Source: Anaeramoeba flamelloides
Taxonomy: Eukaryota; Metamonada; Anaeramoebidae
Direction: 5' to 3'
Assembly: GCA_027625915.1 (NCBI GenBank)
Contig: JANTQA010000070.1
Span: forward strand, 8,871,001 to 8,935,000
Length of the DNA stretch: 64,000 nt
Shown here: one piece after another, positions 22,611-31,870 of the stretch
Layout: each line of letters starts with the position of its first letter
Position numbering within the stretch: the stretch's first letter is position 1
The notes under the pieces: model-generated
The model's input: the letters and a program-made list of their open reading frames with translations, nothing else
What the model was told of the DNA's origin: nothing
The model's database searches: none
Translations under genes and position numbers: made by a program

Positions 22611-23880
22611 GGGTTGCAACTATGATAAAAAAAAATTAATATTTTTGAAATAGTAAAGAGTTCAAAAATCAGAATTATAACTATTGGTATAACTCATCAA
22701 TTATGAACTTGTAAACCGCATTTTTCATTTTTTTTAAATTTAGTAAAATAACTTAATATTCAAATCAAAATTTTGTCAAATGCCGAAGAACTTAACAACT
22801 TTCCAATTTAATGAAATAATGATTTATAATCTCTCATCTAAGACACCAACAATAAACCCTAATTAAATACGGTCTTGGTTTCTGAAAGTCCAATTATTTA
22901 AAAAGAAATTTTAAAAATAAAGGATCAAATTGCCAAAGTTATATCTAAAAATAGAGTAAATTTTGAGAAAACATTTTTGTCTAATAAAATTTAATCAAAA
23001 AAGTTTAAGAACTACGTATAGGATTTACCGATTTGTATAAAAAGCTTTTGGTTCAATTCGATTTGAATTGAAAAGTTAAGATCTTTAAAATATTCTTCAA
23101 TTTGGATCAAAAAAAATCATTTTATGTCATTTTTTTTATGAAAAATGAAAAAGAAATTTTGAGATACGTGAACTTGAACACCTTGTTAAGGATTGTAAAA
23201 ATGAAAAAGAAAAATACTCTCGATTTTTTTACATTAAAAACAATTAACAACAAACATCTTTGTATCTAAATGATCATATTGTCAATGATTTTTTGATCAT
23301 TAAGTTGCTTTGAATTATTACATTGTCTCTACAAAGAATTAATCCTTTCCAACCCTACTGTGAAAATTTATAAGAAATAGAAATTGGTTATTTATAATAA
23401 AATTGTGTTTTTCAAAATAAAGAATTCAATTTCTATCATAAGATAAAAATTTCAACTTCTATTCCTTTATTAGAGAAATTTTTTTTTGTAAAAACAAAGA
23501 CAAAAATTAAATTTTCATAAGAAAAGAAACCATTGAAACCACAGAAACCATGGAAACTTGAAAGTTCATATTTCGATTTTTTTTTTAAAATTGTCAAGGT
23601 TGGAATTTTAATAGTTTTGGGAATTGAAGATCCAAATTAGTGTAATTATTTTTAAACAATTTGTTTTTCAATTTCCAAGACCAAAGGAACCAAAGGAACC
23701 AAAGGAACCAAAGGAACCAAAAAATGGATAAATTATTTTTAATCTTGTATTATAAATTTTATGGTTTATGATGAGCGTTAATAGCCCTTTTACTGTTTGT
23801 TGTACATGGATAAAATTTCCGAATAGAAAATCAATTTCAGGGTATTATAAATATTCACGGTAGGAGCAGGAACGGTTGTA
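22611..23880. other. intergenic with a 9-bp minisatellite
   Basis: At about 23681-23722 the unit 'ccaaaggaa' repeats about five times. Shortly before it (23530-23560) lies a looser run of 'gaaacca'. Otherwise this is AT-rich DNA without recognisable genes. Confidence 0.6.
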
Positions 23881-24448
23881 TTATTTATTACAAAGAGAGT
23901 GTGATTTTGGCTTATTTTGTTTTTGGTTCTTTTTGTTTTTCCAAAAATTAAATCTCCCAAACATGGCTAAGAGGGGTGTGTCTCCCCAAATTGTTTGTGG
24001 AACAACATAATCCATGCCAAAGGTACTTGGCATTTTTAATGGGCTTTTTTGATAAAATTTTTTTTTTTTTGGATGATTTCTCTCAAAACCCAATTTGTTG
24101 TATCAAGACTAATTGGGTTGAGGGTATGTGGTAAACGTTTTGAAGTTATTTTAATTCAAAGGATCTTTTCGAAATTAAATTTGTAAAAATTAGTCAGTTT
24201 TTGTTTTTAAAAAATAAATTTCTTTGTCATTTCAGAAAAAATGATCTTTATATTTTTTTGGGAATTGGGAATTTTAGAGGATTTGATACAATACCAAACA
24301 CTTTATGGTAGACATTATTCAAAAAATATCTTGATTGTAAAACAACAGACTTTTTCATCAAAAATTTTTCACTTTCCGAATTTTTGATCTCTTCCAACAT
24401 TTTTTGAAACCTTCTCCTCTTAACTCCATAACCAAAAAAAAAAAACAT
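23881..24448 (-). CDS. possible small two-exon gene, unrecognised
   Basis: Two short frames of unusually GC-rich, protein-like sequence sit head to tail. The upstream piece (24248-24448) starts MFFFFGYGVKRRRF and includes KSVVLQSRYFLNNVYHKVFG. The downstream piece (23881 to about 24070) includes MPSTFGMDYVVPQTIWGD and LLAMFGRFNFW and ends in a Lys/Asn-rich tail. A donor-like GTATTG or GTATCA near 24280 and acceptor AGs near 24085 could join them, but the junction is not certain. I recognise no family. A small organellar or membrane-associated protein is possible; that is a guess from size and aromatic content only. Confidence 0.3.
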
Positions 24449-25742
24449 TGAAACGTACCAAAAAAGTGTAAGGGCTTTAAAAATTGTTCTAAAAAGTTAT
24501 TTTCTCAAAAACCAAATTTTGCCAACATTCTTTGTAATTTCGAGATATGAGGAGACTAAAAATTATGCAAAAAATGCCATTTTTTACTACTTAGATCTCA
24601 CCATTTCAAATTTTGTGAGAATTACCAAGGCCTAGAACCTGATTAGAACATATTTAATCTTGAATTTCAATGTGAAACGTAGTCCTTAAAAAAAATATAC
24701 AAGTAAATTGCAAAAAAATTTGAAAAAAATTTCATCCCTAATATAAATTTTACTTCAAACTATCAACAAGTTTACTTTCAAAATTTATTTGAATTTAGGT
24801 ATACTATTGAGTTGTAGATTGGATGTTACCTTTGAACAAGAAGAAAAAAAAGCACATTTTCTATTTTGAAACACAGATTATAGACATTGTCAAGAATTCT
24901 TCTGATTCCTGTAAATACTGTTTTGATCTTTATTGGTAAATAATTCCAGGAACATAATTTCAGATGCTAAATTTGTTGAGGTGAAAATCTTTGAAGACAA
25001 CTTGGTAAATCAGACAACTCATCGATATTGTATATCAATTTGAGAAAAATCAAAATAATTTTAAAAAGTGCAATTTTTGATGTATATTTGTATCATTTGG
25101 TCAACAACACAAATTGGTTTTTGTTTCTAGTTTTCAAAAAACCAAATCCTTTAAAACACTCTTTTTCCTAAAATATGTTCTTTGGGTATCTACCCTTTCG
25201 AGGCAAGGAATTCTTACCGATTTTTTATTGAAAGTTATCCGTTAAAATTATTATTAACTAATAACAAACGAAAGAATTTGGAATTGAATTGATCTTGAGG
25301 AAAGGTTTTAATGAAGAAGAATTGTTTTGATTTACATTGGGTATGCTGCATCATTTCGGAAAAATATTTTTTTTGTTTTTTTTAAATTTGGTTATTTTGT
25401 GTTTTAATTAGGGTTTTTTAAAATTTTATTGAGATACGTTAAGTAGGAATATTATATCGGATTAGATTACTTTTTGTATCGTTACCTAGCCTAACCCTAT
25501 CAGAACTATACCACGTACCCTACCCTAACCTAACCTAAGCTAACCTACCATACCCTAATTATACCATAAACCACCATAAAATTATTATAATACATTTTTT
25601 ATTTGGAACTAAAGTTCTTTTCATCAAAATGAAACCAAACAATGAAATAAAAGGTGTTGATCATTGATTTAAAAACAAGTCTATTGAAAAAAAAGTAAAA
25701 AAAATTCAAATTTAAAATATCCAAACAATTTGTTTTATTTAA
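24449..25742. other. intergenic
   Basis: AT-rich DNA without supported genes. Its right part contains the telomere-like stretch described separately. Confidence 0.45.
25478..25560 (-). repeat. interstitial telomere-like repeat
   Basis: The plus strand carries degenerate units of 'cctaa' and 'ccctaa' in a row, best at about 25510-25545 ('accctaccctaacctaac' and onward), read as TTAGG/TTAGGG on the minus strand. Units are interrupted by substitutions ('agctaacctacc'). The stretch is conspicuously C-rich on this strand compared with its surroundings. Confidence 0.6.
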
Positions 25743-25943
25743 ATTCAGTTCCACTTTTAAGGCACAAACTTTCAAAAAAATGAAAGACACAAAAAAAATC
25801 TCAAATTAAGGCACAAAATTTGTAATTTTATTTTTTTTTACAATTTATTTTACTAGAATCTGAATTTTGTGCCTTAATTTGAGATTTTTATTGTGTCTTA
25901 AATTTTGTTGAGATTTTTTACCTTAAAAATGAAACTGGCTGTA
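25743..25943. mobile_element. palindromic TA-site MITE, copy 1 (most diverged)
   Basis: About 200 bp fold back on themselves. The left arm reads 'cagttccacttttaaggcac', then 'ctcaaattaaggcacaaa'; the right arm is the complement ending 'gaaactggctgta'. This copy has lost the outer bases on the left. It lies about 520 bp beyond the 3' end of the protease gene, as the outer left boundary of the transposon neighbourhood. Confidence 0.8.
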
Positions 25944-26234
25944 TTTAATTAAATAATAAACCTTTTAAAATATTTTGATCTAAAAAATTCATGAATAAAA
26001 ATCAGAGGAAAAATACAATAATAAATAAATAAAAAAATTTTAAAAAATAGAATTTTATTTCTCAAATTAAAAAATAGAAGTATTAATATTATGATAACTA
26101 ATGTAACAATATACCTTGATTGAGAAATTTTGATTTTATTGTTAAAGATTTAATGTTTAAAATAACATCTGATCTAATAATAAGGGACTTTTAATAAGCT
26201 GGATAAATAGTAAATATTATTAACTTTTAATTAA

Positions 26235-26461
26235 TAAATTGTCGCTTGAGTTTTTTTATGAGTGGATCGAAATTTATATTATTTATATCAATTTGGTAAA
26301 AATAATCTTCCAATTTCCTTATATCTGTCATTTCTAAACTACTGAGAAGTCTTTCAGTTGATTGAATTCTTGCACTATATTTTCATTAGAATCGGGAAAG
26401 AAAAAATTTTTACCATATGTTTTCAAAAGATTATTATATTTTTCTAAATCTTGTGTGTATT
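26235..26461 (-). pseudogene. out-of-frame C-terminal continuation of the Ulp1-like protease
   Basis: Minus-strand sequence directly after the stop reads well in another frame (TQDLEKYNNLLKTYGK) and then in a third (ERLLSSLEMTDIRKLEDY), ending at TAA near 26237. This helix-like C-terminal extension, 80-90 residues long, is separated from the main frame by at least two frame changes. Confidence 0.55.
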
Positions 26462-27790
26462 TTACAGTTTTTCGTTTGATGAAAATTTTATTTGTAATTT
26501 TTGGTTTTTTTTTGTATAAAAAATAATAAAAAAAATATCTTTACGAAAAAAAGGTCCACATTCTTTAGAGCATATTTTTAATACACGATCAATTGGAATT
26601 TTTTGAAAACATAATAGTTCGATAAATAAACAAACAAAACTACCACACGAAGAACCATCTTCTTGTAAATTACTAATTCCATTATTAAAATAATATTTTT
26701 GTGTTTTAAGGTTTAATTTTTTATCCAAATTATTTAAGAAATTTTTCAATTTTTCAACTCTTTCCTTAACTGTATTTGGATACATGGTTTCTATTGAATC
26801 TAAACTATATATACTCTTTGTATTAAAATCAGCTATAATTAAAAAATGGTGATAATAATAAGTAATAGTCCAGACTATTTTTGAAACTTTTTTCCTTAAA
26901 ATAGCATTTTTGATTTGATTAAAAATAATTCGATTTTCTTGAATTGTGTTATTATTAATTAGAGTACCACCGGTATGATTACTAATTATCCAAATATTAT
27001 CTAGAGAAATAATTGATCTTTGGGAAAATAATCTGTACTCTTTAAATTTACAATATTGTTCGATATCCGATGTACTTAAATATTCATTATCCGTTAAAAT
27101 CCTAAAAAACCAACTTTTCTTTAAAAGTTGTACATTTAATGGCATACTTTTCCGAATTTTAGAAACAATGTTGTTCAAAATATCAATTGAAGTTATTTTT
27201 GAATTTATATTTAAAACAAAATAATTATTTCTACCTCTTATACGACCAACACTACCTGATTTGATATTTGAAAGTATACGTATTATTTGATCATCATTTT
27301 GGATTATATCTAATTTTTCTTTATCTTTCGTATTTACATTATTCTTTTTTTTAAATCTATTTAATTGTGTATTCTGTAGATGATTATCTTCAGAACTTTC
27401 AGATTCATTGTAACTATCTTCAAAATAAGTTAAATCAACTATCGGTTTTTTATTATTATTGGTGTTGTTAGAAATAGATCGATTTTCCTTACTTTTTGAT
27501 GATGTGGTATTATTATTAATTTTCTCTTGACAATTACCATTCAAAAATAGGATATCTTTACGTGAATCATCCGAACTAGTTAAGATTTTTTCTTCTACCG
27601 TTTTTTTAGTACTGTTATTTAAAGGATTTAAATCAATACTATTACACCAATATTGTTGTACTAATTTTTTAAGAATTCTCAGATCATCTTTCTCAACAGC
27701 AACACCCCTTTTGTGTAAAAATTCGATATAATGATTCTTTGTTAATCTAATTGAATATTTACTGATAATGCCTTCCCGGATCATCTTCAT
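26462..27790 (-). CDS. transposon-associated Ulp1/C48-type cysteine protease
   Basis: The 442-residue frame contains the C48 core in its last third: His315 in YYYHHFLIIAD, Asp331 in YSLDSIE, Gln376 and Cys382 in NLQEDGSSCGSFVC. These have the family order His-Asp-Gln-Cys of SUMO/NEDD8-type isopeptidases. The first half (about 60-170) is Asn/Ser/Lys/Glu-rich. Sequence past the stop at 26462 (to about 26235) stays codon-like in other frames, with strings such as KYTQDLEKYNNLLKTYGK and RLLSSLEMTDIRKLEDYF. The original protein was therefore longer, and an A-run near 26510 probably shifted the frame. Ulp1-like proteases are known passengers of several eukaryotic DNA transposons, and the position between palindromic termini fits that. 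A host deSUMOylase is the less likely alternative. Confidence 0.75.
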   Translation of the reverse strand: MKMIREGIISKYSIRLTKNHYIEFLHKRGVAVEKDDLRILKKLVQQYWCNSIDLNPLNNSTKKTVEEKILTSSDDSRKDILFLNGNCQEKINNNTTSSKSKENRSISNNTNNNKKPIVDLTYFEDSYNESESSEDNHLQNTQLNRFKKKNNVNTKDKEKLDIIQNDDQIIRILSNIKSGSVGRIRGRNNYFVLNINSKITSIDILNNIVSKIRKSMPLNVQLLKKSWFFRILTDNEYLSTSDIEQYCKFKEYRLFSQRSIISLDNIWIISNHTGGTLINNNTIQENRIIFNQIKNAILRKKVSKIVWTITYYYHHFLIIADFNTKSIYSLDSIETMYPNTVKERVEKLKNFLNNLDKKLNLKTQKYYFNNGISNLQEDGSSCGSFVCLFIELLCFQKIPIDRVLKICSKECGPFFRKDIFFIIFYTKKNQKLQIKFSSNEKL

Positions 27791-27859
27791 CTTTATTAGA
27801 TATGGTGATGGACATCGGTAAAAATTTTCATATTTTTTGATTATTGATTTATCCTCATA

Positions 27860-28061
27860 CAGTCAGTTCCACTTTTAAGGCACAAACTTTCAACGAAATT
27901 TAAGGTACAAAAAAAATCTCAAATTAAGGCACAAAATTCCGATTCTAGTAAAAATAAATTGTAAAGTAAAATATAAAATTACAAATTTTGTGCCTTAATT
28001 TGAGATTTTTTTGTACCTTAAATTTCGTTGAAAGTTTGTGTCTTAAAAGCGGAACTGACTG
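27860..28061. mobile_element. palindromic TA-site MITE, copy 2
   Basis: This is a complete 202-bp palindrome from CAGTCAGTTCCACTTTTAAG to its complement, flanked by TA on both sides (27858-27859 and 28062-28063). The arms pair over almost their whole length around an AT-rich centre. It separates the protease and transposase genes. The last codons of the transposase (QFRF and stop) are read from its right edge. Confidence 0.9.
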
Positions 28062-28963
28062 TATGTTGTTTGAATTTTATTCACTCGATATAACCTACGT
28101 GTCCAATTACATAATTTTGCACACGTATCAATCGCAAGAATATGGTTTCCAGGGGTTAGAAAATTCGAATGTGTTGCTATTTTCCATGCCTTTAAAACAG
28201 CGAAAGCACATTCAACAACAGCACGGGATCTTGAATGTAAAGTATTATATTTTTTTGCATCATTAAATTGGTCTTTATTTATCCATGGTTTTCTGATTGG
28301 TTTAGTGACTAAAGGGCCATAAAATCCACCATCGGTTAATAATAAATTGTTCGGTCCTAATTTTTGTTGTAAATTATCTAAATTCCAAACATTTTCATCA
28401 TTTAAATGGCCCTTATATCCTGTTTTAAAGTATAAAAACAGACCATTTATATCAACAACAGCTATAGACTTTTTCGTATGTGCTTTTTGTTTACCTGAAT
28501 ACAATAAACGTTCAAATCATGTACATCGATTTCTTTTATGCTCGGTAATATCCAAAGCACCAACAATATTACTCCAACCCAATTTACCCCATTTTTTAAT
28601 TTTAATCTGAATTTCTTTTTTATTTGGCCATTTGATCACATTTTCTAACTTTCTATTTAACACCCCTATGACATGAATAACTTCACGGGATACTGTGCTA
28701 TTAAGTACACTGAAAAAAAAAACAAGTACCCTGTAAGGCAACGATAAATGTAACCACATTAAAGTCATCAATAATCGATTTTTTGAAGATAATTTTGAAG
28801 GGTGATATTTTTTTTGGGAATGAAAAATATTTTTTTTCCTTGATTTATATGACCTTGGTTCTGAAATTGGTTCTTTAACCAAATTATGTAATTTATTAAA
28901 TTCTTTTAAATTTAAACCACATAACGATATGCAAATTTCAGGCTCTATATACCCCAATTGCAA
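28043..28963 (-). pseudogene. IS5/Harbinger-like DDE transposase (DDE_Tnp_4 type), one in-frame stop
   Basis: Two open stretches in the same frame (28517-28963 and 28043-28504) are separated by a single TGA at about 28517. The first has a helix-turn-helix-like segment (LSLPYRVLVFFFSVLN, TVSREVIHVIGVLN) and the first catalytic Asp in VGALDITEH. The second has the conserved YSGKQKAHTKK, VVDINGLF, GHLNDENVW, the second Asp in LLTDGGFYGP, and the catalytic Glu in SRAVVECAFAVLKAW. This order defines the DDE_Tnp_4 fold of IS5-like and PIF/Harbinger transposases. TA target duplications differ from the three-base sites usual for Harbinger and are nearer to ISL2EU-type elements, though that is from memory. 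No ATG begins the frame; it opens after a TTG, so the N-terminus may come from the adjacent small frame. Confidence 0.85.
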
Positions 28964-28971
28964 AATATTTA

Positions 28972-29220
28972 TTATAGGTGTATTTTTTCTTTCTTTTTCC
29001 TGTTTCTTCTTCTCTTTCTTCGATACAAAACGTCATTACATTTATAGCATATCCCTCGATCACATTCTTCAGAATATTTATGATTCAGCTGTTTACACAT
29101 TTTAATATCTCTTTTATATTTTTTTGGTCGTCCTCTTTCTCTCTTTTTATTTTTACTTTCTGATCTTGTTATCATATGCTTTTGAAAGCAAAAATTAAAA
29201 TTAAGTAGTTTATTCTCCAT
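28972..29220 (-). CDS. small zinc-ribbon/AT-hook protein of the transposon
   Basis: The 82-residue frame starts at ATG 29220, only 42 bp inside the right palindromic terminus. It carries GRPKKYKRD, an AT-hook-like minor-groove motif, then Cys-x4-His-x6-Cys and Cys-x2-Cys spacing within CKQLNHKYSEECDRGICYKC, and a very basic end (RRKRRRNRKKKEK). Its stop lies 9 bp before the transposase frame, which is shifted relative to it. It could be a separate DNA-binding accessory protein or the original N-terminal domain of the transposase, parted by a frame change. Confidence 0.6.
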   Translation of the reverse strand: MENKLLNFNFCFQKHMITRSESKNKKRERGRPKKYKRDIKMCKQLNHKYSEECDRGICYKCNDVLYRRKRRRNRKKKEKIHL

Positions 29221-29261
29221 TACTATATTTTTTTGAAACTAAAAAATTGAATATATATATA

Positions 29262-29458
29262 CAGTCAATTTCACTTTTAAGGCACAAACTTTCAACGAAA
29301 TTTAAGGCACAAAAAAATCTCAAATTGAAGTACAATTTTTTTTGAATTTTAATTTTCACAAATTATTTTACTAGAATTTGAATTTTGTGCCTTAATTTGA
29401 GATTTTTTTGTGCCTTAAATTTCGTTGAAAGTTTGTGTCTTAAAAGTGAAACTGACTG
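29262..29458. mobile_element. palindromic TA-site MITE, copy 3
   Basis: A 197-bp palindrome flanked by TA on each side. The left end is CAGTCAATTTCAC and the right end is the complement of CAGTCAGTTTCAC. It forms the outer right boundary of the transposase unit. Confidence 0.88.
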
Positions 29459-30189
29459 TAGAACATCAAAAGTTTAGGATAGTATTGTAGACATTGTGAA
29501 AATATTTTGGGAAATCTTTTATTTATTAGGTAAAGTTTTGAAAATTTTATATTCTTTAAACTTCCAATTGAATTTAGATGAACTGTGAAGCTTTTTATTA
29601 ATAAATTCCATTTTAAAAATGTAATTTATTGTTATTTTAGAAATGTTTGAAAATTTAATTTACGACATTCTTTAATCTCATAAATCCCAAAATTTGCCGC
29701 GCTCAAGGATTTACGACAATGGAAAAGTAGTTTAGTTCAAGCCAATCAATTATTTGACCAATAGACTACAAAGAAATAGGCCCATCAGTTTTCTGTTAAG
29801 GTTGGAAATTGAACGAATTCTCTTTCGTTTTTTCTAAATAATAGCTAATACTAACATATTTTTTATTTTTACATTCAAAAGAAATCAATCTAATTTTCAA
29901 AAATAATAAGTTTGGAATCATTTTCTTCAAAAAAAGACAGAAAAGACCATTTAATATTAATATTTTGAAAGTGTGAAAAATAATTTACAAAATTAAGAAA
30001 TTGGAATAAAGTCATTTTATTTTAATACGTCAAGTCAAGAAATTTTGGTTAGGAATGCTGAAAATCAGCAACTTTTAAGAACACATGATATACATAAGTT
30101 TTATGTTTAATCGACTTCGGATGTTTCTTACCAAGCGTAAAATAAAAATGGTAAATAGAAACTCATTGAAATTGGCAGTCTAATTTAGC
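29459..30189. other. intergenic
   Basis: AT-rich DNA between the transposon and the next foldback. No gene or repeat-family member was recognised. Confidence 0.45.
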
Positions 30190-31660
30190 TCTGTGTGATT
30201 TTAAACCAAGTTTTATCCTTAAAATATGAAAATATAAACTTTAACTTCAATTTTTTACAATGACCCCATTGGAAAAATAGAAAAGATCCTTTGAAAAAAC
30301 AAGTTCTTTAAAGTACCATTAAAAATAACCAATTGGTTTTTACTTGTGTATAAAATGAATATTTGTTTTAGTTTGTTCGTTTTTATTTTTTATACCAGAG
30401 TTAAAAAATAATAAGAACATCATATCGTTTTATTTGTTCAACAATCATCTTTTGTTTTTGTTTTTTTTTCCTTTTTCTCCTCATTGAATTTCCTTTTTAT
30501 TGGGAAGAATAGTTACTAAGGAGAAAAATCAAGTGGTTACCTACTAATACTTGAAGGACAGAAACTATTTGGTATGGATAACTTCTAAAAAAAGAAAAGA
30601 CAACAACAAAAACTGGAAAGATCAAAAAAGATTGGATCAAAAAGAAAAAAAATGACAGCTACTAAATAACTACCTCTCAACTAAGCATTCGCGATTTCTT
30701 AGAAATAATTTATCGACAAAATTTTAAACAAAATGATCGTGACTGTTTTAATGAGTTTTCTTGATAAAAATGAACAGTTGGCTTTTTTTTTTTGATTTTT
30801 ATCAACTTCCTTTTAAAACATATTAATTTTTGTTTTCTAACTTGATTTTTTTTAATTTTTTTCTATTTTTAATTTTTCTTTTTGTTTTTTCAACCAATAA
30901 AAATTGGAACCTGCCCGATTCCAAAAAAAAAAAAACGTTTTTTCTTTATCTTATAAATTACTAATTAACCACTAATAATCAGAGTCGTAAGAGGATCTTT
31001 GATCACCCCTTTCAATCAATAAAAAAATAATAACCGTTTTTAATTCTTCGTTTAATTCTAATCCCAGACTCAAAATATGATATTGTTCTTGTGCTAAGAT
31101 TATATTAATCACCGTTATTCGAACTCCTCAACATACTCTTAAATCGCTTGGAACAATATCAACTTTCTCGTTCTTTATTGATTCGATTTGCAAAAAATCT
31201 CCTTGTTATGTCACGATTTTGACCAGAAAGAATGATAAATATGATATTGTTCCAAGCGATATAAGATTATGTTGAGGAGTTGGAAGAAAGATGATTAATA
31301 TAATATTAGCACTCGAACAATATCATTCTTTTGAGTCTGGAAGGAGAACCAAAAAGAGTAAACATAAAAGGTGATTTTTTTGAACAAATGAAACAATATG
31401 AGGCGCTATTTATTTTTTAATTCGGGATCTAACTCTACACATCAAAAAAAACAAGCGAAAACAAACAAAAAAAAAACTAATTTATTATTTTTCAATAGTA
31501 TTTTAAAGAACTTTTTCTTCAAAGGATCTTTTTTTTCCAATGGAACGATTGAAAACAATGAAGTTAAATTTTACATTTTCTACATCGGTGATAAAACTTG
31601 GTTTAAATTCATACAGAGACAAACCAGATAGTTGAATTTTCCAATGAGTCTCTATCTCCA
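30190..31660. repeat. large foldback element with asymmetric left arm
   Basis: The inner arms (about 31066-31175 and 31225-31345) pair around a short centre: 'gactcaaaatatgatattgt' on the left against 'acaatatcattcttttgagt' on the right, and 'cgcttggaacaatatc' against 'gatattgttccaagcg'. The outer arms (about 30195-30440 and 31390-31650) also pair: 'gaaaagatcctttgaa' against 'ttcaaaggatctttttt'. The left side has about 600 extra bases (30440-31065) between inner and outer arm, probably a later insertion. A solo half-copy sits at 12450-12890. Confidence 0.65.
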
Positions 31661-31679
31661 GTTTTTATTTTTCAGTTTA

Positions 31680-31870
31680 CAGTCAGTTTCACTTTTAAGG
31701 CACAAACTTTCAACGAAATTTAAGGCACAAAAAAATCTCAAATTAAATTACAAAATTTATATTCTAGTAAAATAATTTGTCAAAAAATTCCAAATTTTGT
31801 ACCTTAATTTGAGATTTTTTTGTGCCTTAAATTTCGTTGAAAGTTTGTGCCTTAAAAGTGAAACTGACTG
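31680..31870. mobile_element. palindromic TA-site MITE, copy 4
   Basis: A 191-bp palindrome from CAGTCAGTTTCACTTTTAAG to its complement, flanked by TA (31678-31679 and 31871-31872). It begins about 20 bp after the foldback at 30190-31660. This is a solo copy with no transposase nearby. Confidence 0.9.

Larger units (their letters stand above)
25743..29458 (-). mobile_element. DNA transposon neighbourhood: Ulp1-type protease plus DDE transposase between palindromic termini
   Basis: Three minus-strand reading units lie between palindromic units at 25743-25943, 27860-28061 and 29262-29458. In transcription order they are a zinc-ribbon/AT-hook protein, a DDE transposase (IS5/Harbinger-like) and, past the middle palindrome, a C48 (Ulp1-like) protease. 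The palindromes begin CAGTCAGTT and are flanked by TA, a two-base target duplication. Either one autonomous transposon spans all three palindromes with a later MITE insertion in the middle, or a transposase unit (27860-29458) landed beside a protease unit. Transposase and protease genes each contain disabling changes, so the whole is inactive now. Confidence 0.6.

Noticed and set aside
26462-27790. Protease as evidence for a Polinton or virus-like element
   Set aside because: No polymerase, integrase, ATPase or capsid-type gene is near it. The neighbour is a DDE transposase with TA target sites, so a plain DNA transposon is the better reading.
25743-29458. Tc1/mariner assignment from CAGT ends and TA sites
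   Set aside because: The ends alone would suit Tc1/mariner, but the transposase in the element has DDE_Tnp_4-type motifs. For the solo MITEs the question stays open.
31127-31260. 'ttcgaactcctc' and 'gttccaagcg' strings as a tRNA T-arm
   Set aside because: They are arms of the foldback palindrome; no acceptor or anticodon stem can be built around them.
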